A stretch of 64,000 nucleotides of DNA from Nocardia ninae NBRC 108245 (GTDB taxonomy: Bacteria > Actinomycetota > Actinomycetes > Mycobacteriales > Mycobacteriaceae), in assembly GCF_007990755.1 (NCBI RefSeq), contig NZ_BJXA01000001.1:124001-188000 (forward strand), read 5' to 3'. The position numbers were made by a program, and so were the translations under genes. The notes under the pieces were generated by a model that saw only the letters and a list, made by a program, of their open reading frames with translations, was not told where the DNA came from and made no database searches. Shown here one piece after another: positions 29,888-38,196 of the stretch. Position 1 is the stretch's first letter. Each line of letters opens with the position of its first letter.

Positions 29888-30283
29888 TCAGGCTGCCGAG
29901 CGGTTGCGCAGCACGCCGACGACCGCCTCGGTGAGCCGGATCGGGTCGATCGGATGCGAGACCGCAGCCTCCGCGCGCGACCACTTGGCCAGCCAGGCGT
30001 CGTCCGGGCGGCCGGTGAGCACGAGCACCGGTGGGCAGTGCTCGATTTCGTCCTTCAACTGCTTGGCGATGCCGAGCCCGCCGGTCGGCGCCGATTCACC
30101 GTCGAGGATGGCGAGGTCGATGCCGCCCGCGTCCATGTGCTCGATCACCACGGGGCCGGTGGCCACTTCGAGGTAGTCGAACTCGGGTAGTTCCGGGTGC
30201 GGGTGTTTGCCCAGTGCCAGGATCACCTGGCGCCGGGTATCGGCGTCGTTGCTGTACACGAGGACCCGCAGTGAGTCAGCCAC
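29888..30283 (-). CDS. Atypical response-regulator receiver protein
   Basis: A 131-residue stand-alone receiver-like domain. It has the phosphoacceptor-like Asp in L-A-I-L-D-G-E, and a strand-4 position reading V-L-V-L-T-G-R. Where receivers carry Lys-Pro, this has His-Pro (V-S-H-P-I-D-P), and the N-terminal acidic pair is displaced (S-N-D-A-D). Loss of the lysine suggests weak or absent phosphorylation signalling. An orthologous receiver-like gene next to nuo is known in mycobacteria, so a link with complex I is plausible but unproven. GTG start at 30283. It runs in the same direction as nuo but is separated from it by about 500 bases. Confidence 0.75.
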   Translation of the reverse strand: MADSLRVLVYSNDADTRRQVILALGKHPHPELPEFDYLEVATGPVVIEHMDAGGIDLAILDGESAPTGGLGIAKQLKDEIEHCPPVLVLTGRPDDAWLAKWSRAEAAVSHPIDPIRLTEAVVGVLRNRSAA

Positions 30284-30483
30284 GAGCGCATGCTACTTCC
30301 GAAAGCCCGGCCGCCGTGGCATGTTCGGTGAGATCCGATCCCGCGCGTCGCAAAATCCCCGAGGTCGGCGGGTGAGTGGCACACACCAGCGTGCGAGCCT
30401 CTCGCGGTTTGCCGCAGCGATGTGCCACGCAGAGGTCCGAGGGCCAGCGGATTGTAAGCTATCGGTAAGAACGGGCCGGTAGA

Positions 30484-32034
30484 GTGCCCGAAATGCGGGG
30501 AGATCTCACCCAGGCCCTCGTCGATACCGACGTGTGGGCCGATGAAATGTTGGACAGAGCCGGGATTCCGGTGGTGGATGTGCCGTTCGTGACGATCGGC
30601 AGTGGGATCGGCTCCTTCGTCACCTATGACACGCTGCGGATCTTCGGGGTGCCCGCGCAGTCGATGGCGGTGCTCGGGCCGCAGGAACATCCGTGGGCGT
30701 CCTACGAGTATCTGACTCGGGTGTCACAGATCCCGCGCGGCGAGCGGTTGCGCAGCGATTCGGCGTCCGAGCCGGACAACATGTGGGGCTTTCCGTCCTA
30801 TGCGGTGCGGGAGGCGATCGCGGACAAGTCGATCAAACCGCTGTGGAATGTGTTCGTGGAACCGATCTTCGCGAACTACTACACACCGCGGGCGGGGCAG
30901 GCGTTCGTCGGGATGGAGCGGGAGTTCCAGCGCATCGGGTACGCGAGCTCGTTGCATCGCGGGCAGGTTCGCATGGTGCGCAAGCGGCACGGTGGGGGTT
31001 ATTTCACGATCCTCACCCCGGCCGCGGGGTCCACGCCGACCAAGCGGGTGGCGTTTCGCAGCACGTATGTGCATGTGGCGGTGGGGTATCCGGGGCTGAA
31101 GCTGCTGCCGGATCTGCAGGAGTATCGGGAGACGCATCGCGATCCGACGCGGGTGGTGAACGCGTACGAGCCGCATGAGCACGTGTATCAGGCGTTGCAG
31201 CGCAGGCCGGGGACCGTGCTGATTCGAGGTAGCGGGATCGTGGCCAGCCGGGTGTTGCAGCGGCTCATCGACGACCGGGACCGGATGCAGTTGAACACGC
31301 AGATCCTGCATCTGTTCCGCACCTATGTCGCCAAGTCGCACGGCAAGAACGTGTTCAACCGGCGCAAGGGGGCCGACGGCTGGGCGTACCAGGGGTTCAA
31401 CTATCCGAAGTCGGTGTGGGGCGGGCAGCTCAAGCAGAAAATGCGCAACCTGCAAGGTGAGCAGCGGGCGGCGGCGTACAAGGAGATCTCCGGGACGAAC
31501 ACGCCGATCCGGCGGCTGTGGCAGGAGCAGTTGCGGCGCGGGCGCAAGCAGGGGTGGTATCAGATGATGGCCGGGACCATGCGTGCGCCGCGGCCCGCCG
31601 TCGGAAGGCAAGGTGTGGTCGCCACCATCATCCCGGACCTCACCGCGGAACTGCCGGTGCCGCCGCCGGCGCAGCCGTTCGACACGACGGTCGATTACAT
31701 CATCGACTGCACCGGACTCGAGGCCGATATCCGGGAGCATCGGTTGCTGGCGGACCTGCTGGATCATGCTGGTGCGGGCCGTAATCCGGTCGGGCGGCTG
31801 GACGTGGACACCACCTTCGAACTGATCGGCACCCGAAGTGGCAGCGGGCGCATCTATGCATCCGGTAGCGCGACACTGGGTGGGCCGTTCGTCGGGGTGG
31901 ACACCTTTCTCGGCTTGCAGATCGCCGCGCAGGAGATCGCGGACGACCTTGCGGCGCTCGGGTTCTGCAAGCGAATGGGTCCGCTGCGCTCGACGAGCCA
32001 GTGGTGGGCCTGGGTCATGAATAAGAGGATCTGA
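30484..32034 (+). CDS. Flavoprotein-like (FAD/NAD(P)-binding) protein of unknown function
   Basis: A 516-residue protein with two dinucleotide-binding signatures: V-T-I-G-S-G-I-G-S-F near residue 40 and V-L-I-R-G-S-G-I-V-A-S-R near 245. Near 400 it has D-Y-I-I-D-C-T-G-L-E and at the end G-R-I-Y-A-S-G-S-A-T-L-G-G-P, like the closing FAD motif of flavin monooxygenases and reductases. The overall layout suggests an FAD-dependent oxidoreductase, but no named family is recognised. GTG at 30484 or ATG at 30493 may be the start. Its stop overlaps the next ATG (TGATG), so it is the first gene of a three-gene operon with a membrane protein and an FHA protein. Confidence 0.7.
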   Translation: MPEMRGDLTQALVDTDVWADEMLDRAGIPVVDVPFVTIGSGIGSFVTYDTLRIFGVPAQSMAVLGPQEHPWASYEYLTRVSQIPRGERLRSDSASEPDNMWGFPSYAVREAIADKSIKPLWNVFVEPIFANYYTPRAGQAFVGMEREFQRIGYASSLHRGQVRMVRKRHGGGYFTILTPAAGSTPTKRVAFRSTYVHVAVGYPGLKLLPDLQEYRETHRDPTRVVNAYEPHEHVYQALQRRPGTVLIRGSGIVASRVLQRLIDDRDRMQLNTQILHLFRTYVAKSHGKNVFNRRKGADGWAYQGFNYPKSVWGGQLKQKMRNLQGEQRAAAYKEISGTNTPIRRLWQEQLRRGRKQGWYQMMAGTMRAPRPAVGRQGVVATIIPDLTAELPVPPPAQPFDTTVDYIIDCTGLEADIREHRLLADLLDHAGAGRNPVGRLDVDTTFELIGTRSGSGRIYASGSATLGGPFVGVDTFLGLQIAAQEIADDLAALGFCKRMGPLRSTSQWWAWVMNKRI

Positions 32035-32477
32035 TGCTGCCGACGTTGAACGGGCGAATCCAGACCCGGGTGCTCGCGCTGAGCGTGATCGGGTTTTTCG
32101 TCGCGCTGATCATCACCCCGCTGCTGCCGACGGGATCGCTGAGTCTCGGCCAGTCCTACCGGGTGACGCTGTCGATCCTGCTCGGCACCGTTCTGGTCGG
32201 GGTGCTGTGGGAGTTGCTTTACCATTTCTTGCAACAGTTCCGCTGGGAAAAGGATTGGCCGACGCTGTTCGGTTTTCTCACCATGGTCAACGAGGGGGCG
32301 CTCATGTGGGTGCTCGTCCGGTACACGACCATCGTGCTGCCCGAGTCGCTGCGTCCGTCGCTGACCGCGTTCCTGATCCAGTTCGTCCTCACCTGGATCG
32401 TGTTCTGGCTGATCGTGAACGGACCGATGCGCGTGGTGTTCCATCGGTGGCGATTCCAGGGCGGCAGGTTCGTGTGA
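32034..32477 (+). CDS. Four-helix integral membrane protein of unknown function
   Basis: A 147-residue protein with hydrophobic segments at about 13-32, 45-65, 82-100 and 112-130. A charged loop (Q-F-R-W-E-K-D-W-P) lies between helices 2 and 3, and the C-terminus R-V-V-F-H-R-W-R-F-Q is basic. It is coupled to its neighbours on both sides: ATG overlaps the flavoprotein stop (TGATG), and its stop overlaps the GTG of the FHA gene (GTGA). It is the likely membrane anchor for those soluble partners. No family is recognised. Confidence 0.75.
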   Translation: MLPTLNGRIQTRVLALSVIGFFVALIITPLLPTGSLSLGQSYRVTLSILLGTVLVGVLWELLYHFLQQFRWEKDWPTLFGFLTMVNEGALMWVLVRYTTIVLPESLRPSLTAFLIQFVLTWIVFWLIVNGPMRVVFHRWRFQGGRFV

Positions 32478-34672
32478 GCAGGCAGATCGAGGTTCTTCCC
32501 GGCCGTCACCTGGTGGCGAGTAGCGGGGGTGTGGTCGTGCTGGTCGCGCACCGGGACACGGGTGCGGTGACCGCGGATTCGGTGGCGGCGCGGGCGATGA
32601 CGGCGTTGCTCGGGATCGTGCGGCAGGCGACGTCCAACGAGCCGCGGCGCAGTGGGCGGACGGTCGCACGGTTGGCCACCAACTGGTTGATGGGATTGGA
32701 CAATGGGGATGAGGACGCGGTCGAGTTCGGGGTGATCACGCCGGGGGACGGTGGGGTCGCGGTGTTTCTGCACGGTGGGGTGACGGCGGTACTGGGTGGG
32801 GTGGACCGGTCGGAGATCTTGCGGGGGCGGGAGGCGGGGTTCACTGTCGATCGGGTGGTGACGCCTGCGCCGGGGGTCGGGGTGGGGTTGTTCGTGGATG
32901 AGGTGGGGGAGGTGGCTGAGAAGTTGCCTGAGCGTGGCGTTTTCGCGTTGGGGGAAGGTACGGCGCCCGGGGGCGCGGTCGTGCTGTGGTTTGGTGCGGG
33001 TGGTCTTACTACCGGCGCGGAGGGTATTCCGCTGCGCGGGGTTGAGGCGCAGATCGGGGGTGAGTCGCAGCCTGGAGGTGAGCAACAAATCGGGCGCCAT
33101 CCGCAGCCCGAGTTCGGGCAGTTTCACGGGGTTCCGCGGCAACGCGATGCCGAGGCGCAATTCGGCGTCCAGCCACGGTTCGGGCTCGATGAGCAGCGTG
33201 GGGTTCGGCAGCAACACGGTGCCGAGACACCTATCGGCGGCCACGCACCACGTGAATTCGACGAGCAACACGGCGGCGTGACACCTGTCGGCGGCCACGC
33301 ACCACGTGAATTCGACGAGCAACACGGCGGCGTGACACCTGTCGGCGGCCAGGCGCCGCGCGGGTTCGAAGAGCAGCACGGGGCTGGGCAGCAACACGGC
33401 GCTGAAGCACAAAGAGCCGAGCTGCCCGGTGGCGCGCCGCCACGAGCCCCGGAACCGTGGAAACCGGACCATATCGCGGATGCTGGCACGGAATACCACA
33501 GCACCTCGGCCGGGTCGCGAGATCGGGGTGCCACGGGGCCGAGAGGTGCTGAGCAGCGGCGAACGTCGGACTTGCGAAAGCAGGACGACCTCGCGGAGGT
33601 CGGCACGGAGTATTACAGCGCGTCGCCGGTGTCGCGAGAGCCTGAAGCCTCCGGGCCGACCGGTGGTGAGCAGCAGTATGGTTTCGCGCCACAACAGGTT
33701 CCGGATCTGCGGAAACGGGACGATCTAGCGGATGCCGCGACGGAGCAGTACGGCGCGTCAGCGGTGTCGCGGAAGTCCGATGCGGCGTCCTCGATGACGC
33801 CGCCGCGCACACAGATTCCGCCGATGGGCGGGGTTGCTGAGTCGCAGGGTGAAAGCTCGTCATCCGCAAATCCGGTCGTGCGCGGCCCGCAGGTCCCTCC
33901 GATGGACGCGGTCGCCGAGCAGTCGAGCGGAAGTTCTCCGGCGGTCGGCCCGGCTCAGCCGCACGACAGGGTGTTGCCGCCCAGCACACCGCGGCTGCCC
34001 AAGCCGGTCGGTACGGGACAGTCGGAGAGCGTGGCGCACAGCGGCGCGCAACACGGCATTGTTCGTCCGGAATCCGTTGCAGCTCAGCATTTTCCGGACC
34101 ACCCTGCGGCTCGCGATGCCGATCTCGAAGAGACCGTGGTGCCCGGCGAGGCGTTGGCACCCCGCGTCCGTGACGGTGGCGTCGTGGCCGAGTCACGCGG
34201 TGTCGTGGTCAAGGGATTCAAGTGTGCGCGTGACCATCTCAACGATCCGCGGGTGTCGTTCTGCGCGGTCTGCGGTATTCGAATGGATCAGCTGACCTGC
34301 ATACTCACCGACGGCATCCGTCCGCCGCTCGGTCTGCTGCTGCTCGACGACGGCACCTCGTTCGTCCTCGACAACGACTGCGTGCTCGGCCGCGAACCCG
34401 AGCACGCGGAAGCGGTCGCCCGCGGTGCCCGCCCGGTCCGCGTGGAAGACCACTCGGGTGGCATGTCGCGCGCGCACGCCGAGATTCGCCTCATCGACTG
34501 GGACGTCACCGTTGTCGACGGCGGTTCCACCAACGGCACCCACATCCGCCAACCCGGCCACCAGGACTGGACCCGCGCCATCCCCGGCCACCCGGTCAAA
34601 CTGACTCCCGGCGCCCAGATCCAACTCGGCGGCCGCGTCGCCACCTTCGACTCCCAACACGGTCAACTCTGA
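32474..34672 (+). CDS. FHA-domain protein with zinc ribbon and long repetitive middle
   Basis: A 732-residue protein in three parts. Residues 1-175 are a folded domain beginning M-S-R-Q-I-E-V-L-P-G, with a faint likeness to PP2C-type folds but no visible metal-binding aspartates. Residues ~180-575 are low-complexity Gln/Gly/Arg/Pro sequence with an 18-residue unit repeated. Near 580-600 a C-x3-H-x8-C-x2-C zinc ribbon appears, then an FHA domain (L-G-R-E-P-E-H, S-R-A-H-A-E-I, V-D-G-G-S-T-N-G-T-H), which binds phosphothreonine. The start is the GTG at 32474 that overlaps the previous stop. Coding DNA in the first third is unusually G-rich on the plus strand. A Ser/Thr-kinase-dependent scaffold role is inference. 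Confidence 0.8.
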   Translation: MSRQIEVLPGRHLVASSGGVVVLVAHRDTGAVTADSVAARAMTALLGIVRQATSNEPRRSGRTVARLATNWLMGLDNGDEDAVEFGVITPGDGGVAVFLHGGVTAVLGGVDRSEILRGREAGFTVDRVVTPAPGVGVGLFVDEVGEVAEKLPERGVFALGEGTAPGGAVVLWFGAGGLTTGAEGIPLRGVEAQIGGESQPGGEQQIGRHPQPEFGQFHGVPRQRDAEAQFGVQPRFGLDEQRGVRQQHGAETPIGGHAPREFDEQHGGVTPVGGHAPREFDEQHGGVTPVGGQAPRGFEEQHGAGQQHGAEAQRAELPGGAPPRAPEPWKPDHIADAGTEYHSTSAGSRDRGATGPRGAEQRRTSDLRKQDDLAEVGTEYYSASPVSREPEASGPTGGEQQYGFAPQQVPDLRKRDDLADAATEQYGASAVSRKSDAASSMTPPRTQIPPMGGVAESQGESSSSANPVVRGPQVPPMDAVAEQSSGSSPAVGPAQPHDRVLPPSTPRLPKPVGTGQSESVAHSGAQHGIVRPESVAAQHFPDHPAARDADLEETVVPGEALAPRVRDGGVVAESRGVVVKGFKCARDHLNDPRVSFCAVCGIRMDQLTCILTDGIRPPLGLLLLDDGTSFVLDNDCVLGREPEHAEAVARGARPVRVEDHSGGMSRAHAEIRLIDWDVTVVDGGSTNGTHIRQPGHQDWTRAIPGHPVKLTPGAQIQLGGRVATFDSQHGQL
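33234..33341 (+). repeat. Perfect 54-bp tandem repeat inside the FHA gene
   Basis: Two identical 54-base copies lie head to tail with a diverged third behind. Each copy codes for GGHAPREFDEQHGGVTPV; the third reads G-G-Q-A-P-R-G-F-E-E-Q-H-G. Identity at the base level, third positions included, points to recent duplication. The unit is a multiple of three, so copy number could vary without breaking the gene. Confidence 0.85.
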
Positions 34673-34694
34673 TCAGCCCGTCATCGTCAGCGAG

Positions 34695-34721
34695 GCCGGA
34701 TACGTTGTCGGCGTATCCGGC
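34695..34721 (+). terminator. Hairpin terminator after the FHA operon
   Basis: GCCGGATACG at 34695-34704 pairs perfectly with CGTATCCGGC at 34712-34721, with a seven-base loop, 22 bases after the FHA stop codon. Confidence 0.75.
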
Positions 34722-34827
34722 TTCGCCGCAAACGATTTGACATCCGCACGCGTGTCAGTGCGGCGAGTCGGTGTGCGGGAACCTAGAAAGTGTGCGGCGT
34801 ACTACCCCAAGCTGGCAGCGGGGCGAG

Positions 34828-35340
34828 CTAATTCCCGACCGGCGCGATCTCAGTGGTGTCGATTTCCAGACCCTGAACTTCGAGGACCTTGATGGCTTCG
34901 GAGAAGGCCTTGACGGCCTCATTCTCCGCGGTGGCGGCCTTGTTGGCCAGATCGACGTTGTCAGGATCGCCCCCGGCGGCCTTGGCTGCCTTGGTGGCGC
35001 CAGCGGACTGTTCGAAAATGCGGGTCACGGCCTGCATAGCCTTGTCGGCCTGGTCCGCCTTCGAGGCGGCAACACCCGCGGCGGCAGCGGCCTTGTCGAA
35101 AGCGGCGTCGACCTCGGCATCGGTTGCACCGCCGGTAGCAGCCTGAGCGGCGGCCTCGGCGGCATTCTTGGTCGTTACAGCGTCATTGGCTTTGGTCGCA
35201 GCGTCGCTGGCCTTCGTAGCAGCTGCGGCGGCCTTGTTCGAGGCGTCGTCAGCAGCCTTCTTGGCATCCTCGGCGGCAGCATTGACGGCACCGGAAAGGA
35301 CAGCGCTGGCGTCCGATATGAGAGCGTGCCGCGCGGACGG
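34828..35340 (-). pseudogene. Alanine-rich protein gene lacking a start codon
   Basis: The minus-strand frame is open for about 171 codons, from just below the TGA at 35343-35341 down to the TAA at 34828. It codes throughout for a uniform Ala/Lys/Asp-rich sequence such as A-A-E-D-A-K-K-A-A-D-D-A-S-N-K-A-A-A-A-T-K, ending E-I-D-T-T-E-I-A-P-V-G-N. Such helical coiled repeats occur in surface or nucleoid proteins of this order. No ATG, GTG or TTG lies in frame before 35037, where only 69 codons remain. The uniform composition stops abruptly near 35300. It looks like a gene whose 5' end has been lost, or one started at a non-standard codon. Confidence 0.5.
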
Positions 35341-35567
35341 TCATGCCTGGTGAGCCCAGAAATCGGCGCACCCGACCCATCCTTATTCGATACCGCCGGT
35401 ACTGCGGATCGGTGCCGATCCAACCACCGTGTCGCGGCCCCCGCTAACCAGTTGCCGTAGGGCAATCTCTCCCCAGTTGTCGCCATTGGAGTTGATCAGC
35501 GGGGGTGTGTTTCTACTTGGTTATGAATTCCACCTGTGGCTCGCGTGGACTCGGCCAACGCTCGGTA

Positions 35568-36629
35568 ATGCTCAGATATTTGATGGCCGTATTGGCGGTG
35601 ATCGGCACCATGGTGGTCGCGGTCGCGCCGGGTGTTGCTGCGGCTCCGGCTGATGTCTGTCCGACCAAGCCGAAGCCGACTGGCAAAGTGTTGCAGGGCT
35701 ATTGGGAGAGTTGGGATGGCGCGGCCAACGGGGTGCACCCGGGCATGGGCTGGATTCCGATCACCGACGCCAGGATCGCCGCGCACGGCTACAACGTGAT
35801 CAATACGGCGTTCCCGGTCATCGAATCCAATGGCACCGCGCGCTGGGAAGACGGCATGGAACCGACCGTCAAGGTCGCGACGCCCGCCGAGATGTGCCAG
35901 GCCAAAGCCGCAGGCGCCACCATCCTGATGTCGATCGGCGGCGCGGCCGCGGGCATCGACCTCAGCTCCAGCGCGGTCGCCGACCGGTTCATCGCAACCA
36001 TCGTGCCTATCCTGAAGCGGTACAACTACGACGGCATCGATATCGACCTGGAAACCGGTCTCGTCGGCAGCGGAAACATCAAGACCCTCTCGGCCTCCCA
36101 GGCCAACCTGATCCGCGTCATCGACGGCGTGCTGGCCCAGATGCCCGCCGGTTTCGGCCTCACCATGGCCCCCGAGACCGCCTACGTCACCGGCGGCAGC
36201 GTTACCTACGGCTCCATCTGGGGCGCCTACCTGCCGATCATCAAGAAGTACGCCGACAACGGCCGCCTCTGGTGGCTCAACATGCAGTACTACAACGGCA
36301 GCATGTACGGCTGCGCAGGCGACTCATACCAGGCCGGCACCGTCCAAGGCTTCATCGCCCAAACCGACTGCCTCGCCAAAGGTCTCACCATCCAGGGCAC
36401 CACCATTACCGTCCCCTACGACAAACAAGCCCCCGGCCTCCCCGCCCAACCCGGCGCAGGCGGCGGCTACATGTCCCCGTCCCTGGTAGCCCAAGCCTGG
36501 AACCACTACGGCACCGGCCCCGCCAACTCCCTCAAGGGCCTGATGACCTGGTCCATCAACTGGGACGGCTCCCGCAACTGGACCTTCGGCAACAACGTCA
36601 AGTCCCTCCAAGGCCGCGCAGCCCAGTAA
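35568..36629 (+). CDS. Secreted GH18 chitinase-like glycosidase
   Basis: A 353-residue glycoside hydrolase family 18 protein. The chosen start begins M-L-R-Y-L-M-A-V-L-A-V-I, a signal peptide ending A-A-A-P-A near residue 28; upstream in-frame starts at 35523 (ATG) and 35505 (GTG) are alternatives. The catalytic motif Y-D-G-I-D-I-D-L-E holds the acid glutamate, S-I-G-G lies before it, and Q-Y-Y-N and M-T-W-S-I-N-W-D close the barrel as in bacterial chitinases. No chitin-binding domain is present. It likely trims chitin or related N-acetylglucosamine polymers outside the cell. A hairpin follows the gene. Confidence 0.9.
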   Translation: MLRYLMAVLAVIGTMVVAVAPGVAAAPADVCPTKPKPTGKVLQGYWESWDGAANGVHPGMGWIPITDARIAAHGYNVINTAFPVIESNGTARWEDGMEPTVKVATPAEMCQAKAAGATILMSIGGAAAGIDLSSSAVADRFIATIVPILKRYNYDGIDIDLETGLVGSGNIKTLSASQANLIRVIDGVLAQMPAGFGLTMAPETAYVTGGSVTYGSIWGAYLPIIKKYADNGRLWWLNMQYYNGSMYGCAGDSYQAGTVQGFIAQTDCLAKGLTIQGTTITVPYDKQAPGLPAQPGAGGGYMSPSLVAQAWNHYGTGPANSLKGLMTWSINWDGSRNWTFGNNVKSLQGRAAQ

Positions 36630-36645
36630 CCACCCCACCCACCCA

Positions 36646-36674
36646 GACCCGCTAGCCACCACGGCCAGCGGGTC
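36646..36674 (+). terminator. Hairpin terminator after the GH18 gene
   Basis: GACCCGCTAGCC at 36646-36657 faces GGCCAGCGGGTC at 36663-36674, twelve pairs with one mismatch, 17 bases after the stop. Confidence 0.75.
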
Positions 36675-36862
36675 GCTTCCCGTCCACTTGACGTTGGTTG
36701 CGTGCGCTTGACTGATGCTGCAGCGTGCGTCATGAGAGTGCACCGTGCGTGAAGACCCCCCTATCTCCTTGTGGCGCTACGCGAGTGCCGCCCTGGTCAG
36801 TGCGTGGGCACCGTCGCGGAGCTTGGGGGTGCGGGGCCCACCGGCGTCAGCGTGGACGGCCT

Positions 36863-37270
36863 TCAGGCGGGGATGCACTCCAGCTCGGTGCCGTCGAACG
36901 GCGGGTAGGTTTCGCTGGCGGATTCTTCGGCGGCGGTGATGTAGTCGGCCAGCGCGGCGCGGGATTGGGCGAGCTTGGTCATCTGGTCGTCGAGGCGTTG
37001 CAGGCGGGCGCGCATGGCGGTGAGGAGTTCGGGGCAGCCGGGGAGTTCGGGGTTCTCGCCTACGGCGCAGGGGAGGAGGTAGGCGATGTCGTCGGAGGAC
37101 AGGCCCGCGCCGAGGAGGTGGCGGATCTGTTTGACGCGCAGGATGGCGGATTCGTCGTATTCGCGGTAGCCGTTGGGGTTGCGGTCGGCTTCGAGGAGGC
37201 CTTGTGCGCCGTAGTAGCGGAGTTGGTGGGCGTTGACGCCCGTTCGACGACTCAGTTCACCGATGCGCAT
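36863..37270 (-). CDS. MerR family transcriptional regulator
   Basis: A 135-residue MerR protein. The N-terminal winged helix reads M-R-I-G-E-L-S-R-R-T-G-V and L-R-Y-Y-G-A-Q-G-L-L, then N-G-Y-R-E-Y, followed by the long dimer helix. The effector region holds two cysteines (P-C-A-V-G and P-G-C-P-E) but not the spacing of the metal-sensing members, so a small molecule ligand is likely. It is divergent from the imine-reductase-like gene, whose promoter at 37282 has the long spacer that MerR activators require. Control of that gene is a good inference. Confidence 0.88.
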   Translation of the reverse strand: MRIGELSRRTGVNAHQLRYYGAQGLLEADRNPNGYREYDESAILRVKQIRHLLGAGLSSDDIAYLLPCAVGENPELPGCPELLTAMRARLQRLDDQMTKLAQSRAALADYITAAEESASETYPPFDGTELECIPA

Positions 37271-37281
37271 CGCGACCTCAC

Positions 37282-37313
37282 TTGACCTTCATACCGGTAT
37301 CAACGTTGATGAT
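37282..37313 (+). promoter_or_regulatory. MerR-type promoter with long spacer
   Basis: A -35 box TTGACC at 37282-37287 and a -10-like TGATGA/GATGAT from 37307-37313 are 19-20 bases apart, and the palindrome ATACCGGTAT at 37291-37300 sits in the spacer. This is the usual layout of MerR-controlled promoters. The predicted transcript would begin at or next to the ATG at 37320, so the message is probably leaderless. Confidence 0.6.
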
Positions 37314-37319
37314 GCTGCC

Positions 37320-38192
37320 ATGGACAAGAAAACCGAAACATCTGTGGCAGTCATCGGACTCGGGCTGATGGGGCAGGCGCTGGCGGGAGCGTTCCTGAAG
37401 GCGGGGCATCCGACGACCGTGTGGAACCGTACGGCGGCCAAGGCCGACAATTTGGTTGCCGAGGGAGCACGCCTGGCACCGACGATCGGCGAGGCGCTCG
37501 CGACCAGCAGTCTGACGATCATCTGCCTCACCGACTACGACGCAGTGCACGAGCTGCTCGACGCGACCGATCTAGAGGGAACGACGCTGGTCAACCTGAC
37601 CTCGGGCGACTCGACCCAAGCCCGGGAAGCAGCGGTGTGGGCCGGAAAGCGCGGTGCCCGTTACTTGGACGGCGCCATCATGGCCCTCCCACCGGGGATC
37701 GGCACCGACGAGGCGGTCATCCTGCACAGCGGTCCGGAGTCGGACCTCGAGGCGCACCGGTCGACGCTGGAAGCGCTGGGCAAGATCTCCTACCTCGGCG
37801 CGGATCACGGGCTGGCGTCGCTGTACGACGTAGCGGGCCTGACAATGATGTGGAGCGTGCTCAACGCCTGGTTGCAGGGCACGGCGATGCTGCGCACAGC
37901 CGGTGTCGACGCCGCGACGTACGCCTCGTTCGCCCAGCAGATGGCCGTCGGGGTGGCCGGTTGGCTGCCGGGTTATGCCGAGCAGATCGACAAGGGCTCG
38001 TTCACCGCGGAGACGTCGGCCTTGGCAACCGACGTGCGAGCGATGACGCATCTGATCGAGGAGAGCGAGGCGCTCGGCGTCAATGCCGAACTGCCGAAGC
38101 TGTTCAAGGCCATCGCCGATCGCTCGATCGCGGCCGGACACGGTGGCGAGCAGTACCCGGTGCTGATCGAAGAGTTCAGCAAGCCCGCGTAA
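37320..38192 (+). CDS. NADP-dependent imine reductase / 3-hydroxyisobutyrate dehydrogenase-like protein
   Basis: A 290-residue beta-hydroxyacid-dehydrogenase-fold protein. The N-terminal G-L-G-L-M-G-Q-A-L binds the nucleotide, and W-N-R-T suggests NADP preference. The second half contains the helical dimer domain; the motif G-L-A-S-L-Y-D-V-A replaces the usual G-x-G-x-x-x-K-x-x-x-N, so the catalytic lysine is absent and aspartate takes its place, as in imine reductases. Substrate unknown. ATG at 37320 is right downstream of a MerR-type promoter, with no ribosome site, as expected for a leaderless gene. The gene ends four bases from the convergent methyltransferase. Confidence 0.85.
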   Translation: MDKKTETSVAVIGLGLMGQALAGAFLKAGHPTTVWNRTAAKADNLVAEGARLAPTIGEALATSSLTIICLTDYDAVHELLDATDLEGTTLVNLTSGDSTQAREAAVWAGKRGARYLDGAIMALPPGIGTDEAVILHSGPESDLEAHRSTLEALGKISYLGADHGLASLYDVAGLTMMWSVLNAWLQGTAMLRTAGVDAATYASFAQQMAVGVAGWLPGYAEQIDKGSFTAETSALATDVRAMTHLIEESEALGVNAELPKLFKAIADRSIAAGHGGEQYPVLIEEFSKPA

Positions 38193-38196
38193 TCGG

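Noticed and set aside
32207-32473. N-terminal extension of the FHA protein
   Set aside because: It is a shadow of the upstream membrane protein gene; the GTGA overlap at 32474 gives a better start.
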